Positions 22,404 to 33,798 of a DNA stretch of 64,000 bases are shown here, one piece after another. The notes under the pieces are model-generated. The model was not told the origin of the DNA. It did not search any database and saw only the letters and a program-made list of their open reading frames with translations. The position numbers were made by a program, and so were the translations under genes. Source of the DNA: Hirundichthys speculiger. Its lineage: Eukaryota; Chordata; Actinopteri; Beloniformes; Exocoetidae. The stretch is from NCBI GenBank assembly GCA_018398805.1, contig JAGFBZ010002247.1:149054-213053 (forward strand). The letters are read 5' to 3'. Numbering within the stretch: position 1 is the stretch's first letter; each line of letters starts with the position of its first letter.

Positions 22404-23074
22404 CTTATATAGTGCCCGATGAAATCCGTTTTATTTTTTTTCAAATTCCATTTAAATTTTTTTCATTTTCGGTGCTTTTCAAATTTTAATTTTTGAGAAT
22501 TCCGTTTTAAGCATTTTATGCAAATTTAACCCCAAGACAGTATATAAACTTTGATGTTTTCATACTTTTAAACATATTGTGTCCAATAAAACATTAGTTT
22601 TTTTGACAAAGAAAAAAATTCAAGAAAAAATAACTCAAATAGGTAAAATCCATTTAAAGTGCAAAAAAGGAAGAAATGCTAACAGCAGTAAACTAATCAT
22701 TTTAGCTTGTTTAATTTCTTCTGTTATCAGACACATAGTTTGTCATGACGTAGCTAACATTTTTCAGATATGTCCGCTTCTTCACTGGTTTCTCAGATGG
22801 CCGCTTCGACATGTTTTTTTTTTCTTTTTTTTTTTAATTAATGAGGGAAGCGGGGGCAGGAGGTGGCAGAAAAGCGCACAGTGTCCCAGCTTTTCGTGAC
22901 CCCTGTTGGAACATTTTTCTCGAAAGAAAAGTTCCTTTTAGTCCGAGAGAAAAAAACAAACTTTTATGCAATTTGCTGTTCAGTTCTATTATATTGCACA
23001 TTTAAAGTGAATTCCATTTTTAATCTCCAATTCCGCGATTCCGTGATCGTGGATTCCATAGGGCCCTACTTATA
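22404..23074. mobile_element. Inverted-repeat MITE (TAGTGCCC.../TAGGGCCC... ends)
   Basis: The element proper is about 22410-23068. The ends are TAGTGCCCGATGAAATCCG and, on the opposite strand, TAGGGCCCTATGGAATCCA, so about 14 of the first 18 bases match. CTTATA directly abuts both ends (22404-22409 and 23069-23074). The inside is AT-rich with ATTCCG motifs near both ends. The 6-bp match is short of the 8 expected for hAT, so the superfamily is open. Confidence 0.7.
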
Positions 23075-23085
23075 AGATTAGGAGG

Positions 23086-23969
23086 AGCTGCGTATGGAGC
23101 CCCATTTGGGTCATAATTCCATAAATAAATGAGTCTATTATTATGAAATATAGGCGTTTATTATTATGAAATATTTCCCATTATTATAAAATGCATGTTT
23201 ATTATTATGAAATATTTCCCATTATTATGATAATGGTTTAGTTTTTCATAAGAATGAGCTTTTACATAATAATGGATTCTTTTTTTTTATAAGAATGAGC
23301 TTTTACATAATAAGAATGATTCATAAGAATGATTTGTGTGTCAATCACAGCAGAGAGGGCGGAGCCATTTATGGGATTGGCTGCTCTTTCATTCAGGCAT
23401 AAGCAACAGAACAGTGAATCGTCAAATCGGGTCAAAATAGTATCGCCTGATAAATTATCAATTTTGATATTGTCTGCTAACCTGGTCAAGGTTTCCCGTA
23501 GCTCAGTCCAAGCTTTCATAGCTACAATCGGACTAGGAGCGCACCTTGATGACGCCACGGCCCGCTGCTAACGGGACCTCACGGCCAAAACTAGTCGATG
23601 TCAGAGCGTAGAATGGAGAAGGATCAGCCAATGAGCGTGCAGGTCAACCACTGGTCCCGCCCACTGGCAAAATGTCATTATAATGTAAAAACTCATTCTT
23701 AGATAAAAAAGCTATTCTGAAATAAACTATTATGCAATAAACTAAGATTAAATAATTATAAAAATATATTTCATAATAATTACATTTTTTCATAATAATG
23801 GGAAATATTTCATAATAATGAATATATATTTTCATAATAATAATAATGGGAAATGGGAAACATTTCATAACAATGGATACATATTTCATAATAATAAACC
23901 CCTGTATTTCATAATAATAGACTCATTTATTCATTGAATTATGACCCAAACGGGGCTCCATAGCTGTGG
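23086..23969. mobile_element. Foldback-like element with long terminal inverted repeats
   Basis: The element proper is about 23094-23961 (868 bp). Both ends begin ATGGAGCCCC and continue through a long imperfect inverted repeat (more than 80 bp) containing TGGGTCATAATTC, ATGAGTCTATTATTATGAAA and repeated TTATTATGAAATA words. The flanks AGCTGCGT and AGCTGTGG match at 6 of 8 positions, consistent with an eroded 8-bp duplication. The centre (about 23340-23600) has normal composition and may be captured or ancestral internal sequence; its frames show no known motif. The long TTATTATGAAATATTTCCCA-type repeats could form a large hairpin. Confidence 0.75.
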
Positions 23970-24984
23970 AGCTGCCAACGAGCATTCACAGCGGGACCTC
24001 CGGTTTGAAATGTTGTTTCCATAGTGACATCAGAAATGGCCACTGCTTGGCTGAGCTTTGTCCTCCGACCCATCCAGTTACACACAGCCAGTTACTGTGA
24101 CTACGACCCATTATAACACAGCTCTGCTTCAAAGAAAATAATAAAAATAATAATTCCAAAAGAGATAAACACTTCGTGGAAATATTTACCTGAAATCATT
24201 TGAACTGAGATCAAAGCACAGCAGCAAAACACAGACTTGCTTTTACTTCACTCAGCATCCAACACAAATGATGAACGTGTTTATTCCTGCAAGATTCAGC
24301 ACGCTGACTCAAGATCTGAACTTTTGTCTTTTATATCAAAAGAAGTTATTAAAAATGTTGAAAGGCATGCTGCTGAACGATTAAGATCACCATGTGTTTA
24401 TTTCTCTCCAACAGGGGTTTTATTTTGGGGTCATCGAGAGTCATGAAAATGAGAGAAAATTGAGCAGGTGCTTTTAAAGGTGTTAAAATTATAAAACCGT
24501 GGTGCTGCTGAGTACTGCTGCCTCACAATTCAGCTCTCAGGTAAAGGATTTGATGTTCTCTCTTAACAGGGTTGTCACCAGTCTCTGGTGGACCAGGTCC
24601 AGACACTGGTCCAGACACTGGTCCACCTGTCTGTGTGGCCCTGTGATGGACTGGTGTCCATCCAGGGTCCAGTCCATCTTTTTGCTGTTGACAGATGGCT
24701 TCCAGCCCTTCACAAAGCTGAACGATGAAAAAGGACCTGCTGGAGCAGTTCTTGTAAGTTTCTGCGTTCTCCTTGACACTTTCTACTTAACATTTTCCAG
24801 TTATAAACTTCTTAAAAACATGAAGCCAAAAAAAAGGGTATTCTAAGTATTCCAGCCAATCATCAGATGTCTGACAGATGGGTGGGCATTTGCCTCCAGG
24901 ACCTTCTGGTATGGAGAGACGTTCTTGGTCCATTCAAACACTGCAATGGTGCCTGTTGTTTGTGGCTGCAAAGTGATCCCAGAT
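23970..24984. other. Unassigned stretch
   Basis: No gene recognised. A short local duplication (CAGACACTGGTC repeats) lies at 24599-24625. Confidence 0.5.
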
Positions 24985-26846
24985 CATTCAAATCAATTCA
25001 GTTCAATTCAATTCAAGGAAAGGGAGAAGAGCGGTGGAGACACCCCTCAGCAGATCATGTTGGTGTCCCCCTGCAGCGTAGGCCTATAGCAGCATAGCTA
25101 TGATGAAGCTGTGATTAAGATGAGCCTACTCTAATCTGAGCTACTACAACTATGGCTATAACTATTAGCCCCTACACACTATAGTTTAGACTAACTGTAG
25201 GCTTTACTGAACAGAAATATTTTCAATTCAATTTTAAAGATGGAGATGGTGTCAGCCTCCTGAACCCAAACTGGTAGCTGGTTCCATAATAAAGGTGTCT
25301 GGTAGCAGAAGGCCCGTCCTCCAAACCTACTCTTGGATATTCTAGGAACGACGAGTAATCCTGCACTCTGAGAGCGGAGAGCTCTATTAGGAGCATAACG
25401 TGCTATCAAGTCTTGTAGATAGCGTGGAGCTAGGCCATTAAGGGCCTTATATGTGAGAAGCAGAATTTTAACTCAGTTCGAAATTTCACAGGAAGCCAAT
25501 AGAGGGAGGCGCCAATGGAGGGAAGCTAACACGGGAGAGACGTGATCTCACTTACAGATTCCTCTCAGCACCCTCGCTACTGCATTCTGGATCAATTGAA
25601 GGCTATTCAGCGAGCTTTTTGGACATCCTGCTAACGGAGCATTGCAGTAATCCAGTCTAGAACTGACAAACGCGTGGATTAATTTTTCAGCATCACCCTG
25701 GGAGAGGATGCTCCTAATCTTGACAATATTTTGAAGATAAAGAAAAGGCTGTATTGCAAACCTGATTAATATGCTGCTTTAATGACATATCCTGATTGAA
25801 AATGACTCCAAGGTTTTTCACAGCCATGCTGGAAGCCAGCGTAAACCCAGTCAATCCATTCCTCAGGTGTTTGGGACCAAAGACAATAACCTCTGTTTTA
25901 TCCGAGTTTAGAAGCAAAAAGTTAGAGGACATCCAGGACTTAATGTCATTAAGACACCCTTGAGGTTTAGCCAAAGGTTTTGTTTCTTCTGGTTTCATAG
26001 ATAAGTACAGCTATGTATAAAGTGAAAAGGATTGGTCCCAGAACTGAACCCTGTGGGACGCCATAGCAGACCCTAGTCCATGTAGAAGAGACGTCATTAA
26101 CATGGACGAACTGGAACCTGTCAGATAGGTCTGACTTAAACCAGCCTAATGCTGTCCCTTTAATTCCAACAGTGTGCTCTAATCTATGCAGCAAAAGGCC
26201 GTGATCAATGGTATCAAAAGCAGCACTGAGGTCCAGCAGAACCAGGACAGAAACTAATCCATTGTCTGAGGCCATGAGGAGGTCATTGGAGACTCTAATC
26301 AGTGCAGTTTCTGTGCTGTGATGAGTTCTAAACCCTGACTGAAAGACCTCAAATAAATCATTTCTATGCAGGTGTTCTCCTAACTAGTCAGCAACTATTT
26401 TTTCCAAAATTTTAGAGATAAATGGAAGGTTGGATATTGGTCTATAGTTTGCCAAAATGTCCAGATCAAGACATGGTTTCTTAAGCAAAGGTTTAATGAC
26501 TGCAACTTTAAAAACCTGTGTTATATATCCTGATTGTAGAGATAGGTTAATCTGATCCTAAATTGACGTACCTATAAATGACATGACATCTTTGAGCAGC
26601 CGAGTTGGGATGGGATCCAACAGATGGTTTAGCTTTACTGATAGTTGAGGTCAACTCTGAGAGGCCCACAGGAGAAAAACAGTCCAGAGTCATTTCAGAA
26701 CCAAAATAAATTAGCAACGCTGCAGGGACGTCCACAGCAGTCAACAGTTGGACTTGGCCGATCTCATCTCTAATTTTGATTATTTCCACTGCCGTGCTTG
26801 ACGTTGGAGGGGTCTTGAGTACCGTCCATTTGTGAATCTTTCCCAC
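24985..26846 (-). mobile_element. L2-type LINE, 5'-truncated, minus strand
   Basis: Reading the minus strand, coding remnants run from about 26846 to 25191. A 3' untranslated region follows and ends in a TTGAATTGAATTGAA tail at about 25014-24988. The L2/CR1-group identity comes from the reverse transcriptase motifs and C-terminal block described in the ORF2 entry. The 5' half of ORF2 (endonuclease) is missing, as is usual for 5'-truncated LINE copies. A Tc1 transposase fragment abuts its 5' side. Confidence 0.88.
25191..26846 (-). pseudogene. L2-type ORF2 reverse transcriptase, catalytic motif deleted
   Basis: The order on the minus strand is: FSPVGLSELTSTISKAKPS (about 26690); NYRPISNLPFISKILEKIV (about 26450); an in-frame stop at about 26385; STETALIRVSNDLL then LVLLDLSAAFDTIDH, which carries the first catalytic Asp (about 26240); GVPQGSVLGPILFTLY (about 26055); then a junction at about 26014 where the region expected to hold the YADD box is missing and the frame shifts. 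After it come CLNDIKSWMSSNFLLLNSDK, KNLGVIF and, at 25409-25191, the C-terminal RSQSAGLLVVPRISKSR block. Both the stop and the deletion make it inactive. Confidence 0.88.
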
Positions 26847-26970
26847 TGTGGGTTGTCAAATCTTTGGAAGTGGTTTTATAACCTTTCTCGCATTGATGTG
26901 CGGCAACAGCTGCTTCTCTAACGTCACTGCTTTTGTCTTTTCCTCTTGGCATTGTGTTAACAGACACCTG
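26820..26970 (-). pseudogene. Tc1-like transposase N-terminal fragment
   Basis: The minus strand encodes MPRGKDKSSDVREAAVAAHQ followed by CEKGYKTTSKDL. This is the start of the paired-like DNA-binding domain of Tc1 transposases (typical MPK-x-K-E-L-S-x-D-x-R, then GYK-x-ISK-x-L). It is truncated after about 40 residues and joined to the L2 LINE. No catalytic domain is present. Confidence 0.75.
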
Positions 26971-28500
26971 GATGCTCCAGAGCAGCCAGACTGCCAGAAT
27001 ATCTGCTGTTTCATTAGGGTTTTGTTTTTGTTCAATAAATAAAGGTGCTTGGTTGTATTGGCCTAACACTAAAACCCACTAACCTGCTCAACTGGCTGTT
27101 TGAAATGATCTTTAGGAGGTCTACCAGGGTTGAGGAGCTACTTCTGTCCTGCTGCAGAGTCGGACGTGACTCCTAGAAGGAACTTTATTTGATATGAGAA
27201 ACGATCAAAACTTCGGAAAATGAAACAAGACACTGATGACAGTGGCGTCAGTCAGTATTTGGCATGTGGGGAGAAACTGAGTTTGTGCCTTCATTTTCAC
27301 TTTTCTGCAGGAAGATTATCCTCAGAGGAGATGATGTGTGAATACCTCTACATAATCACTTCCTGCTAAGCTGCGGTGCATCACTGAGAAATTCTCATCA
27401 CACCCGTACATACTGAAGAACACAGTGGGGACAGACTGCAGCAGTTACTTTGCAGTTACAGTTGAATGACTGGAGGCTACAGCAAAAACTCAGCATGAAT
27501 GGCATCACTGTGGATGTGAAATGCTCCGCCAAACAGGCATCTTGTCACTCAGCGGCATATCAAACAGTGTCTTTGCCAAAAGCTTGCTTTATTTTATTCC
27601 ATTTCTTTTTTTGAAGACACTTCAGGGACAAAAGGGAGCGGGAAAAAAAATGAGTTATATGGAACAGGGCCAGCGGTCAACACATGACCTTGTTCTGGTC
27701 CAAATGGATCGCTCTGTCAACCGCCGCCTGTGTGTTTGCTCACGTGTTTGTGTGCGTGCATACAGAAGAAGCATTAGTCCTTGTGTCACCTCTGACACGC
27801 CACCGCTTGCTCCTTCTTCTCTCCTCGCCGGCCCAGCTGCTCAAACTGGAAAGAGAGACATTTGAATTCAAGCAGACAAATATCCTTCTTCTCAGTATGA
27901 CGCAACAGATCCGATGCTCACTCGAGGCAGACTGATGAAGGATCAATGTGATAAGACACTTGAGCTAAATATGTGATCGGCCCTCTGAAGTTTAAAGGGG
28001 ACACGTTATTTAAAAATACATTTTTTCTGCGCTTGAGAGCATTTATTGGGTGTTTGAATGGGCACGTCATTCAAAAAGCCTGAGGTAAACCAACCCTGTA
28101 ACTTTGTTACAGGCCATCTAAGTCTGGAAATCTGTCAGTGAGCCGTTCAGATTAGCAGAGCAGCGTGACATCACAGACCCTGACCAGAATTACCCATCTG
28201 CCCCAGCTGCCCCAGCCTTAACTCCACCCAACAACATGCTGCATTGGCTGTACACTGGACGTGGACAGCAAAAAGCTGTAGGACACAGCGAAATAGGCAA
28301 ATCTCTCAGAAGAAGTGGGTGGAGTCAAGAGTCTGGCTCCACCCCCAAAGCCATCTGTTATGAACAGAGGTATATTTACAAAACCTTTTTTTGTAAAATG
28401 TTGGATATTCCATTCAATTCAAGATATTGTGTCAAAACAATAACAAAAACAAAACAATTTGTTAAATTCTTCTTGACCATGGTTGGATGACAAGTGTGTG
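26971..28500. other. Unassigned stretch
   Basis: No gene or element recognised. The short frames have no familiar motif. Confidence 0.5.
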
Positions 28501-28550
28501 TGTATGTGGGGGTGTGTGTGTGTGTGTGTGCGTGCATGCGTGTGTGTGTG
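28493..28550. repeat. (GT)n-rich microsatellite
   Basis: An interrupted GT repeat with GTGTGTG blocks separated by TATGTGGGG and GCGTGCATGC. Confidence 0.85.
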
Positions 28551-28781
28551 TAACACTGGACCTCACATGTAAGTTATGTTAGAAACGGGCCCCCCAAGTG
28601 ACCAAAAACTGACATGGAGACAAAACTTCATAATTCTGTTAAATTAAAGTGATTTTTGTGACTGGGACTTTTTTTTTTTAACCCTACCTGATTTTTTTTA
28701 CAAAATTGTAGAACCACTGGAAAGGGTGGACCCCATAAATGAGCAAAAAACTGTTGGGCCCTCTGACGGACTAATACAAGA

Positions 28782-28821
<40 letters not shown>
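28782..28821. repeat. (GT)n microsatellite
   Basis: About 20 uninterrupted GT dinucleotides. Confidence 0.95.
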
Positions 28822-28824
<3 letters not shown>

Positions 28825-30174
28825 AAAGCATGATAGGAAGTCACAAAAGTGGGTCTCACACAAACCAAACCTAGAACTTTTTTGATACGCCATTATTTAT
28901 TCAACAAAAATGAGGCCAAATAAAAAAGAAAAACTAAATGTGGGCAAAATTAAGTGGCCCGTCACTGCTTTCACATTATTTCAGATGCTAGATTGTAGGC
29001 AGGTGTCGTTAATCACGTCAGCCCTCGATGGACCGATCTTCAGCAGGTGTAGAGCCGATGTCTGGTCTGGAGCATCCATCCTGGAGAAAAGAGCCACATC
29101 TCAGAAGACCTGCTTGATTTGCTAATTTGCTAATATGATAATGCGACTAATTTTCAAACAGCAATCACCTCCCTGCCACTGAAGGAGTTGTAAAATATTA
29201 ATGAAACAAACATGAAGCAGTCTGCAACTGTTTCACCCTCAATGATCCCAAACAGACCTTGGGACCGCCCACATTTTCTACTCGAGGTTCATTTCTGTAT
29301 TAAAGCACATTTTCTGGATAAATGCATCCCAACTGGACGCCTGAACTGGCCTGGGGACATTTCCTGGTGGGAAGCCACAGGTTCAGCCACCAGACGTATG
29401 TTTAGGTAGAAGTCATTAATAACCCACAGCAGTTAGTCGAGAAGAAAAGAAGAGGATGAAGCGGATAGCTTGAAGGCTTGAAGGCACATGTGCATAATGC
29501 TAGATGCTGGAATCATTTAGAAGAGAGATTGGAGGTTAAAGCTGCTCTGTGTGAGACTTGCACTCCAAAAACCATTATATTGGAAAAAAAAACATGTTAA
29601 TGACTAGGTAAATAAGAAAATACTGTGTGGCAAGTGAAGACAATCTGGTGATACCACCGTTTCCCTCTAGAGGTGGCATACATTATTTTGGGCTAGCGCT
29701 CATTGTCCGTGCACAACTCAAGGACACATCTTAGATGTTTGCTGATGCGTCTTCAACCCAGTGTTGTACCTGAACGCGTTCATTGAATGAAAGTTCACGA
29801 ACTAGTTCATATTTTTCGCGAACGTGAACTGAGCGTGCTCTCTTTCTCCTTCACCAGCGTGGGGCATAAACGAGTTCATCTGGGCAGTTGTGAACAACGT
29901 TCTTTCAAAGTTCACGCACGGTCAAAACCGTTCCAGGTTTCCAGTGAACCCCATTTAAAATCCACCACAAACGAGCCTGATATGTATCTGAGGAAATCAA
30001 TCAAACATGGCAACACGGCTGTCGCTGCTGTCACGCTAACAATTACATCATCAAATGTTTAAAACAAGCAGGAAGATGAAAGCTGCAGTTACCCAGAGCT
30101 GGACCTTAAGGACCTATTATTGTCTTATAATAAAGACCATTTGGCAGCAAGTTTTTCCTCATATTTTTAATCTA
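28822..30174. other. Largely unassigned; possible hAT end near 29.76 kb
   Basis: At about 29759 the sequence CAGTGTTGTACCTGAACGCG, followed by TTCATTGAATGAA and GTTCACGAACTAGTTCA, resembles the end of a common fish hAT family. I could not find the other end or a target duplication, so it is a fragment at best. The remainder shows nothing recognisable. Confidence 0.4.
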
Positions 30175-30496
30175 CTGTAGAGCAGTGATTCCCAAAGTGT
30201 GGGCTGCGGCCTCCTGGTGGCCCGTCGAGGTACTGCAGGTGGGCCGTGAGAGGTCATTAAAATTAAACAAATGTGTTTTAAATCCTCGATCTTTCTTAAA
30301 TATGTTTTTAATTACTGTAAAATATTCATGACATGTGTCACCTTATTTGTTGACCCCTCACATAAATATTGGATCATGGTTCTTTGTCCTGTATGTTGAT
30401 CACAGTTGTGATTAAAGGTTTCGGTGGGCTGAGGAGATTTTTCACATTTCAAATTGGGCCTTGGTATTCTGAAGTTTGGGAACGGCTGCTGTAGAG
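30175..30496. mobile_element. 306-bp hAT MITE with exact 8-bp duplication
   Basis: The element proper is 30183-30488. The ends are CAGTGATTCCCAAAGTGTGG and, on the opposite strand, CAGCCGTTCCCAAACTT. The flanks CTGTAGAG (30175-30182 and 30489-30496) are an exact 8-bp duplication. No coding capacity. The end sequence is a familiar style for hAT-derived short elements in vertebrates. Confidence 0.92.
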
Positions 30497-31496
30497 AGAA
30501 GCTGAAACGGAATTGACAGTTTTACATGGGCTGTCCCTTCAATGCTAATGTGAACCCTGGTTGTTAAGGATTCAGAATTGGACCAACAGTTTTCGACAGA
30601 TAAAATGGATCAAATAATTGCCGTTTGTGGTGGAGTAGTATATCGACTCTGGTATGTAACCAGCCCTGTTCAGCATGTCATCCTTCTGAGTCCCGTTGCC
30701 GCTGTAGCGGCCTGTGCAGGCCCAGCGTACCCAGCGGCGCCTTGGTCTGCTCTGTTTGGGAACGCTGCCTCACCACAGCAGCACATCCAGGATCACATGT
30801 GTGGCATGATAAAGCCATCTGTACCAAAGCGCCGCCGTTAGTCCTCTCGGCGAGTTCACACGTGTCAGCAGTCAAAAGGCTTCTCCGAGCGCTTCTTTTG
30901 ATCATGTATACAGCGCTCCCCTGCTGCTAATGTATTCAGCCCCCTGCAGCAGTGTTTATGTAGTGCCTGCCTCCATGGTGATTTCGGATCAAGGCTTTCT
31001 GGGTGACTATCACAGCCGACAAAGCGCAAATAAACCGGATTGTTACTCTTGGCATCAATTTTCCCCTGACGTTATCACCCCTAGCCTCTCCACCGCTCTC
31101 AACATTTTCATATTCCCGTTCCCCTTTCTCTTGGTTTCATTTCCTCTGCTATCTTGCATCGTTCTCTGCCTTTTTTTAATGCCCTCACCTCCCTGAATGT
31201 TCCAGGCTGCCGTCTCAACAGGGTGAGTTTGTTTTCCTGACCTTCTGGCCCTGTCTCATGCACATCAGCCACAGTTTACTGTAGACGGGGCGCTGACCTT
31301 CTCTGGTCCCCGTCTCTCACAGTCCAGTTAGTGTGCGCCCTTTTTTTTTCAGAGGATAATAAAACTTAGTCGACTGTAGTGAATGTAGTATGATGCAAAT
31401 AACAACATATTGAATTTTTTATTGTATAGTTAAAATAAATGAAGAAAAAAAATCATGTGGGCCGAACCAAGTACAAGGATAATTAAATAGCTTATT
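30497..31496. other. Unassigned stretch
   Basis: Nothing recognised. The short frames lack motifs. Confidence 0.5.
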
Positions 31497-31616
31497 CAAT
31501 TCAGTTCAATTCAATTTTATTTGTATAGTGCTTTTTATAATGTCAATTGTCTCTAGGCGCTTTACAGAGACCCAGATCATGACCCCTGAGTAAATGTCAT
31601 TAACTAAAATTATAAT
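31497..31616 (-). mobile_element. L2-type LINE 3' tail fragment
   Basis: The TTCAATTCAATTTTATTTGT tail, then GGCGCTTTACAGAGACC and CATTAACTAAAATTAT, are the 3' end of the same family found at 43.09-43.66 kb (plus) and 56.69-57.2 kb (minus). It is cut off at 31616 by the hAT MITE copy B. Confidence 0.8.
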
Positions 31617-32786
31617 TAGGGCTGGGCAACGATTACATTTATAATCGCAATTAATTGCATGATTTCCCTGATTAATCACTATTAATCGCATTGTATACGG
31701 AAAATCAAATAATGAATTCAAAAGTAGTGTAAAGGTCACTTTTATTTAAATGTTCTGCTGCCATATGAACTAAAGTGTCATAACATTTGTTGTTTAAACA
31801 CTTTTAACATCAGCACTTGTCAGTAACACATATTTAGTGTAAATCTCATCTTAAATAATGTAAAATAAAATAAAGCGTATTGCCACTGCCAGGGCATTAA
31901 TGTCAACCTGTTTTTTTTTAATGAAAAATTAAAAAAGTCTACCAACAAAATCCTAACAATCTAGAGGCCACAATCAGAACATTAAAACTGGTAATTTCTG
32001 AGGTAACAGCAGAAACTTTTAACGGAGTTCAACTTGTCAGTTGTTACAAATAACCTTGTTTCTGTTGAATCCTCCGTCTGGGAGAACTTTAAAATGAAAA
32101 TGTCCACGTTAAAGTTCAGTAACTTTATCAATCTGTAATTATGTGAATCTTTTTTTTTTATTTTCAATTGTCAATCAAAAATTTAAAAAAATTCAAAAGT
32201 GACTTTTTTTTCCCGTTTTATAATCTAAAAAACACACACAAAAAAACAACAAAATGCCTGTTTCTGTGTATTTCAATTTTAGCAAACAGGCCACGGGACT
32301 GAATTTGTTTTTAATATTTTATTGTCTGGTTTACGTGACCTAGAAATGGCTTTGTTTTATAATGAAGGACTGGACTTTCTGTTGTCATTACACATCTGAG
32401 CCACTAGATGGAGCCACACTGCAGTAACCAGCTAGAGAACAGCAGGACAGTGAACACATGGAGCAGATCTGATGGAACATGGAGGAATGACGCAATCATC
32501 TGGAACAAAGTAGTTTGAAAGTTTTTTTTTCAGACAGAATTGTTAATATTGCTACTTGAGTTGCTACCTGAACTGTAAAGTTCACTGATTTTTACCATTC
32601 TCATGTCTGTTTTAGCTTTTCCACATGTTTACCTGCCAATTGTCTTCCGGTTCCACAGCAGCCAGTAACAGACTTTTCAAAACAAAAGCATGTGAGCAAC
32701 ATGCGTTAATGCGCGATAAAATAAATGTCGGCGCTAATAAATTAATGCGTTAACGCGACAATAACGCGTTAACTTGCCCAGCCCTA
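31617..32786. mobile_element. 1.17-kb hAT MITE (TAGGGCTGGGC ends), copy B
   Basis: Same family and orientation as 16007-17146. It begins TAGGGCTGGGCAACGATTA and ends TTGCCCAGCCCTA. Long internal blocks are shared (GGTAATTTCTGAGGTAACAG; CCACTAGATGGAGCC; CAGCAGCCAGTAACAGAC). The flanks (ATTATAAT and GTGAATAA) do not form a clear duplication, so the target site has changed since insertion. It sits at the edge of an L2 tail. No transposase. Confidence 0.85.
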
Positions 32787-33299
32787 GTGAATAATCTTTC
32801 TCACTGTAGAATGTTAAAGTAAAAATTGTTGAGAATTGGCACGGCTTCCGTTTTTATTACTATATCTTGTATTTATGCTCACTTTGATCAGATGACATTT
32901 ATTATAATTCACACACACACATCATGGGATTATAAGGAGGTTAATACATTTTGCACGTGACTGTATATCAGCCACGTTTTAGACAATGCGCCGAACCGCA
33001 TGGGTCCCTCATGATACATGGTTTGTTGTATAGTCATCTAAGCACAAAAGACGAGAAAGAAAAAAGTGTCAGTATACTTGAAAGTCAAAGGAGTCAGACT
33101 TGAGTTGCTGTTGAAAGGTTTGTTGGTGGAGGAGGAAGTTGGGCCGTGTGGAGAGCGGTGGTGTGAGGTGAGAACATTTGATTGAAAGTGAGTTTTGAAA
33201 TACTCGATTTGGAGCTGAAAAGACAAGGAGAGGTAGAAAATAAAGCAGAAAAAGGAGAATGAAAGGAAGGTTCTTCTGGGTGAAGAGCAGACTGGAGGC
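32787..33299. other. Unassigned stretch
   Basis: Between the MITE and the CT-rich tract; nothing recognised. Confidence 0.5.
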
Positions 33300-33600
33300 G
33301 ATCCTCTCTCCTTCTCTCCTCTCCCTCTCTCCTCTCCCTCTGTCCTCCCCCTCTGTCCTCTCCTCTCTCCTCTCTCTCTGTCCTCTTTCCTCTCCCTCTC
33401 TGTCCTCTTTCCTCTCCCTCTCTCCTCTCCCTCTGTCCTCTTTTCTCTCCTTCTCTCCTCTCTGCTCTCCCTCTCCCTCTCTGCTCTCTCCTTTTGCCTC
33501 TCCCTCTGTCCTCTCTCCTCTCTTTCCTCTCTCCTCTCCCTCTGTCCTCTGTCCTCTTTCCTCTTTCCTCTCTCCTCTCTCCTCTCCTCTCCTCTCCTTC
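33300..33600. repeat. CT-rich microsatellite, left flank of the Tx1 LINE
   Basis: About 300 bp of CTCTCC, CTCTGTC and CTCTTTC words on the plus strand. The same type of sequence resumes at 41079 after the LINE, so the two were probably one tract. Lys/Arg/Glu-rich frames on the minus strand are artefacts of composition. Confidence 0.9.
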
Positions 33601-33798
33601 CGTTTCCGGTGAGTGTGAGTGGTGGACGTGTGAGTGGCGCGGGGGTTTGGATGGTCTGGACTTCACCCTTTGGGTTTGGTTTCTCTATTGGTGTTCTTTC
33701 TGCATGATCGGGTAAGTGGTTTTTTGTTCCTTTTTTTCTGTTGTGGCTCGAGCCGTGGGTGCGCCCTGGTTTGGCTCGTCGCCCGTGTTTGAGGGGGA

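Noticed and set aside
29759..30062. A complete hAT element starting at CAGTGTTGTACC
   Set aside because: No matching right end or target duplication found, so only a possible end fragment is noted.
31609..32794. An 8-bp target duplication for MITE copy B
   Set aside because: The flanks ATTATAAT and GTGAATAA do not match well enough; I call the element on its ends and its similarity to copy A only.
33094..33666. Lys/Arg/Glu-rich 190-residue minus-strand frame
   Set aside because: It is the purine strand of the CT-rich microsatellite and has no independent coding signal.
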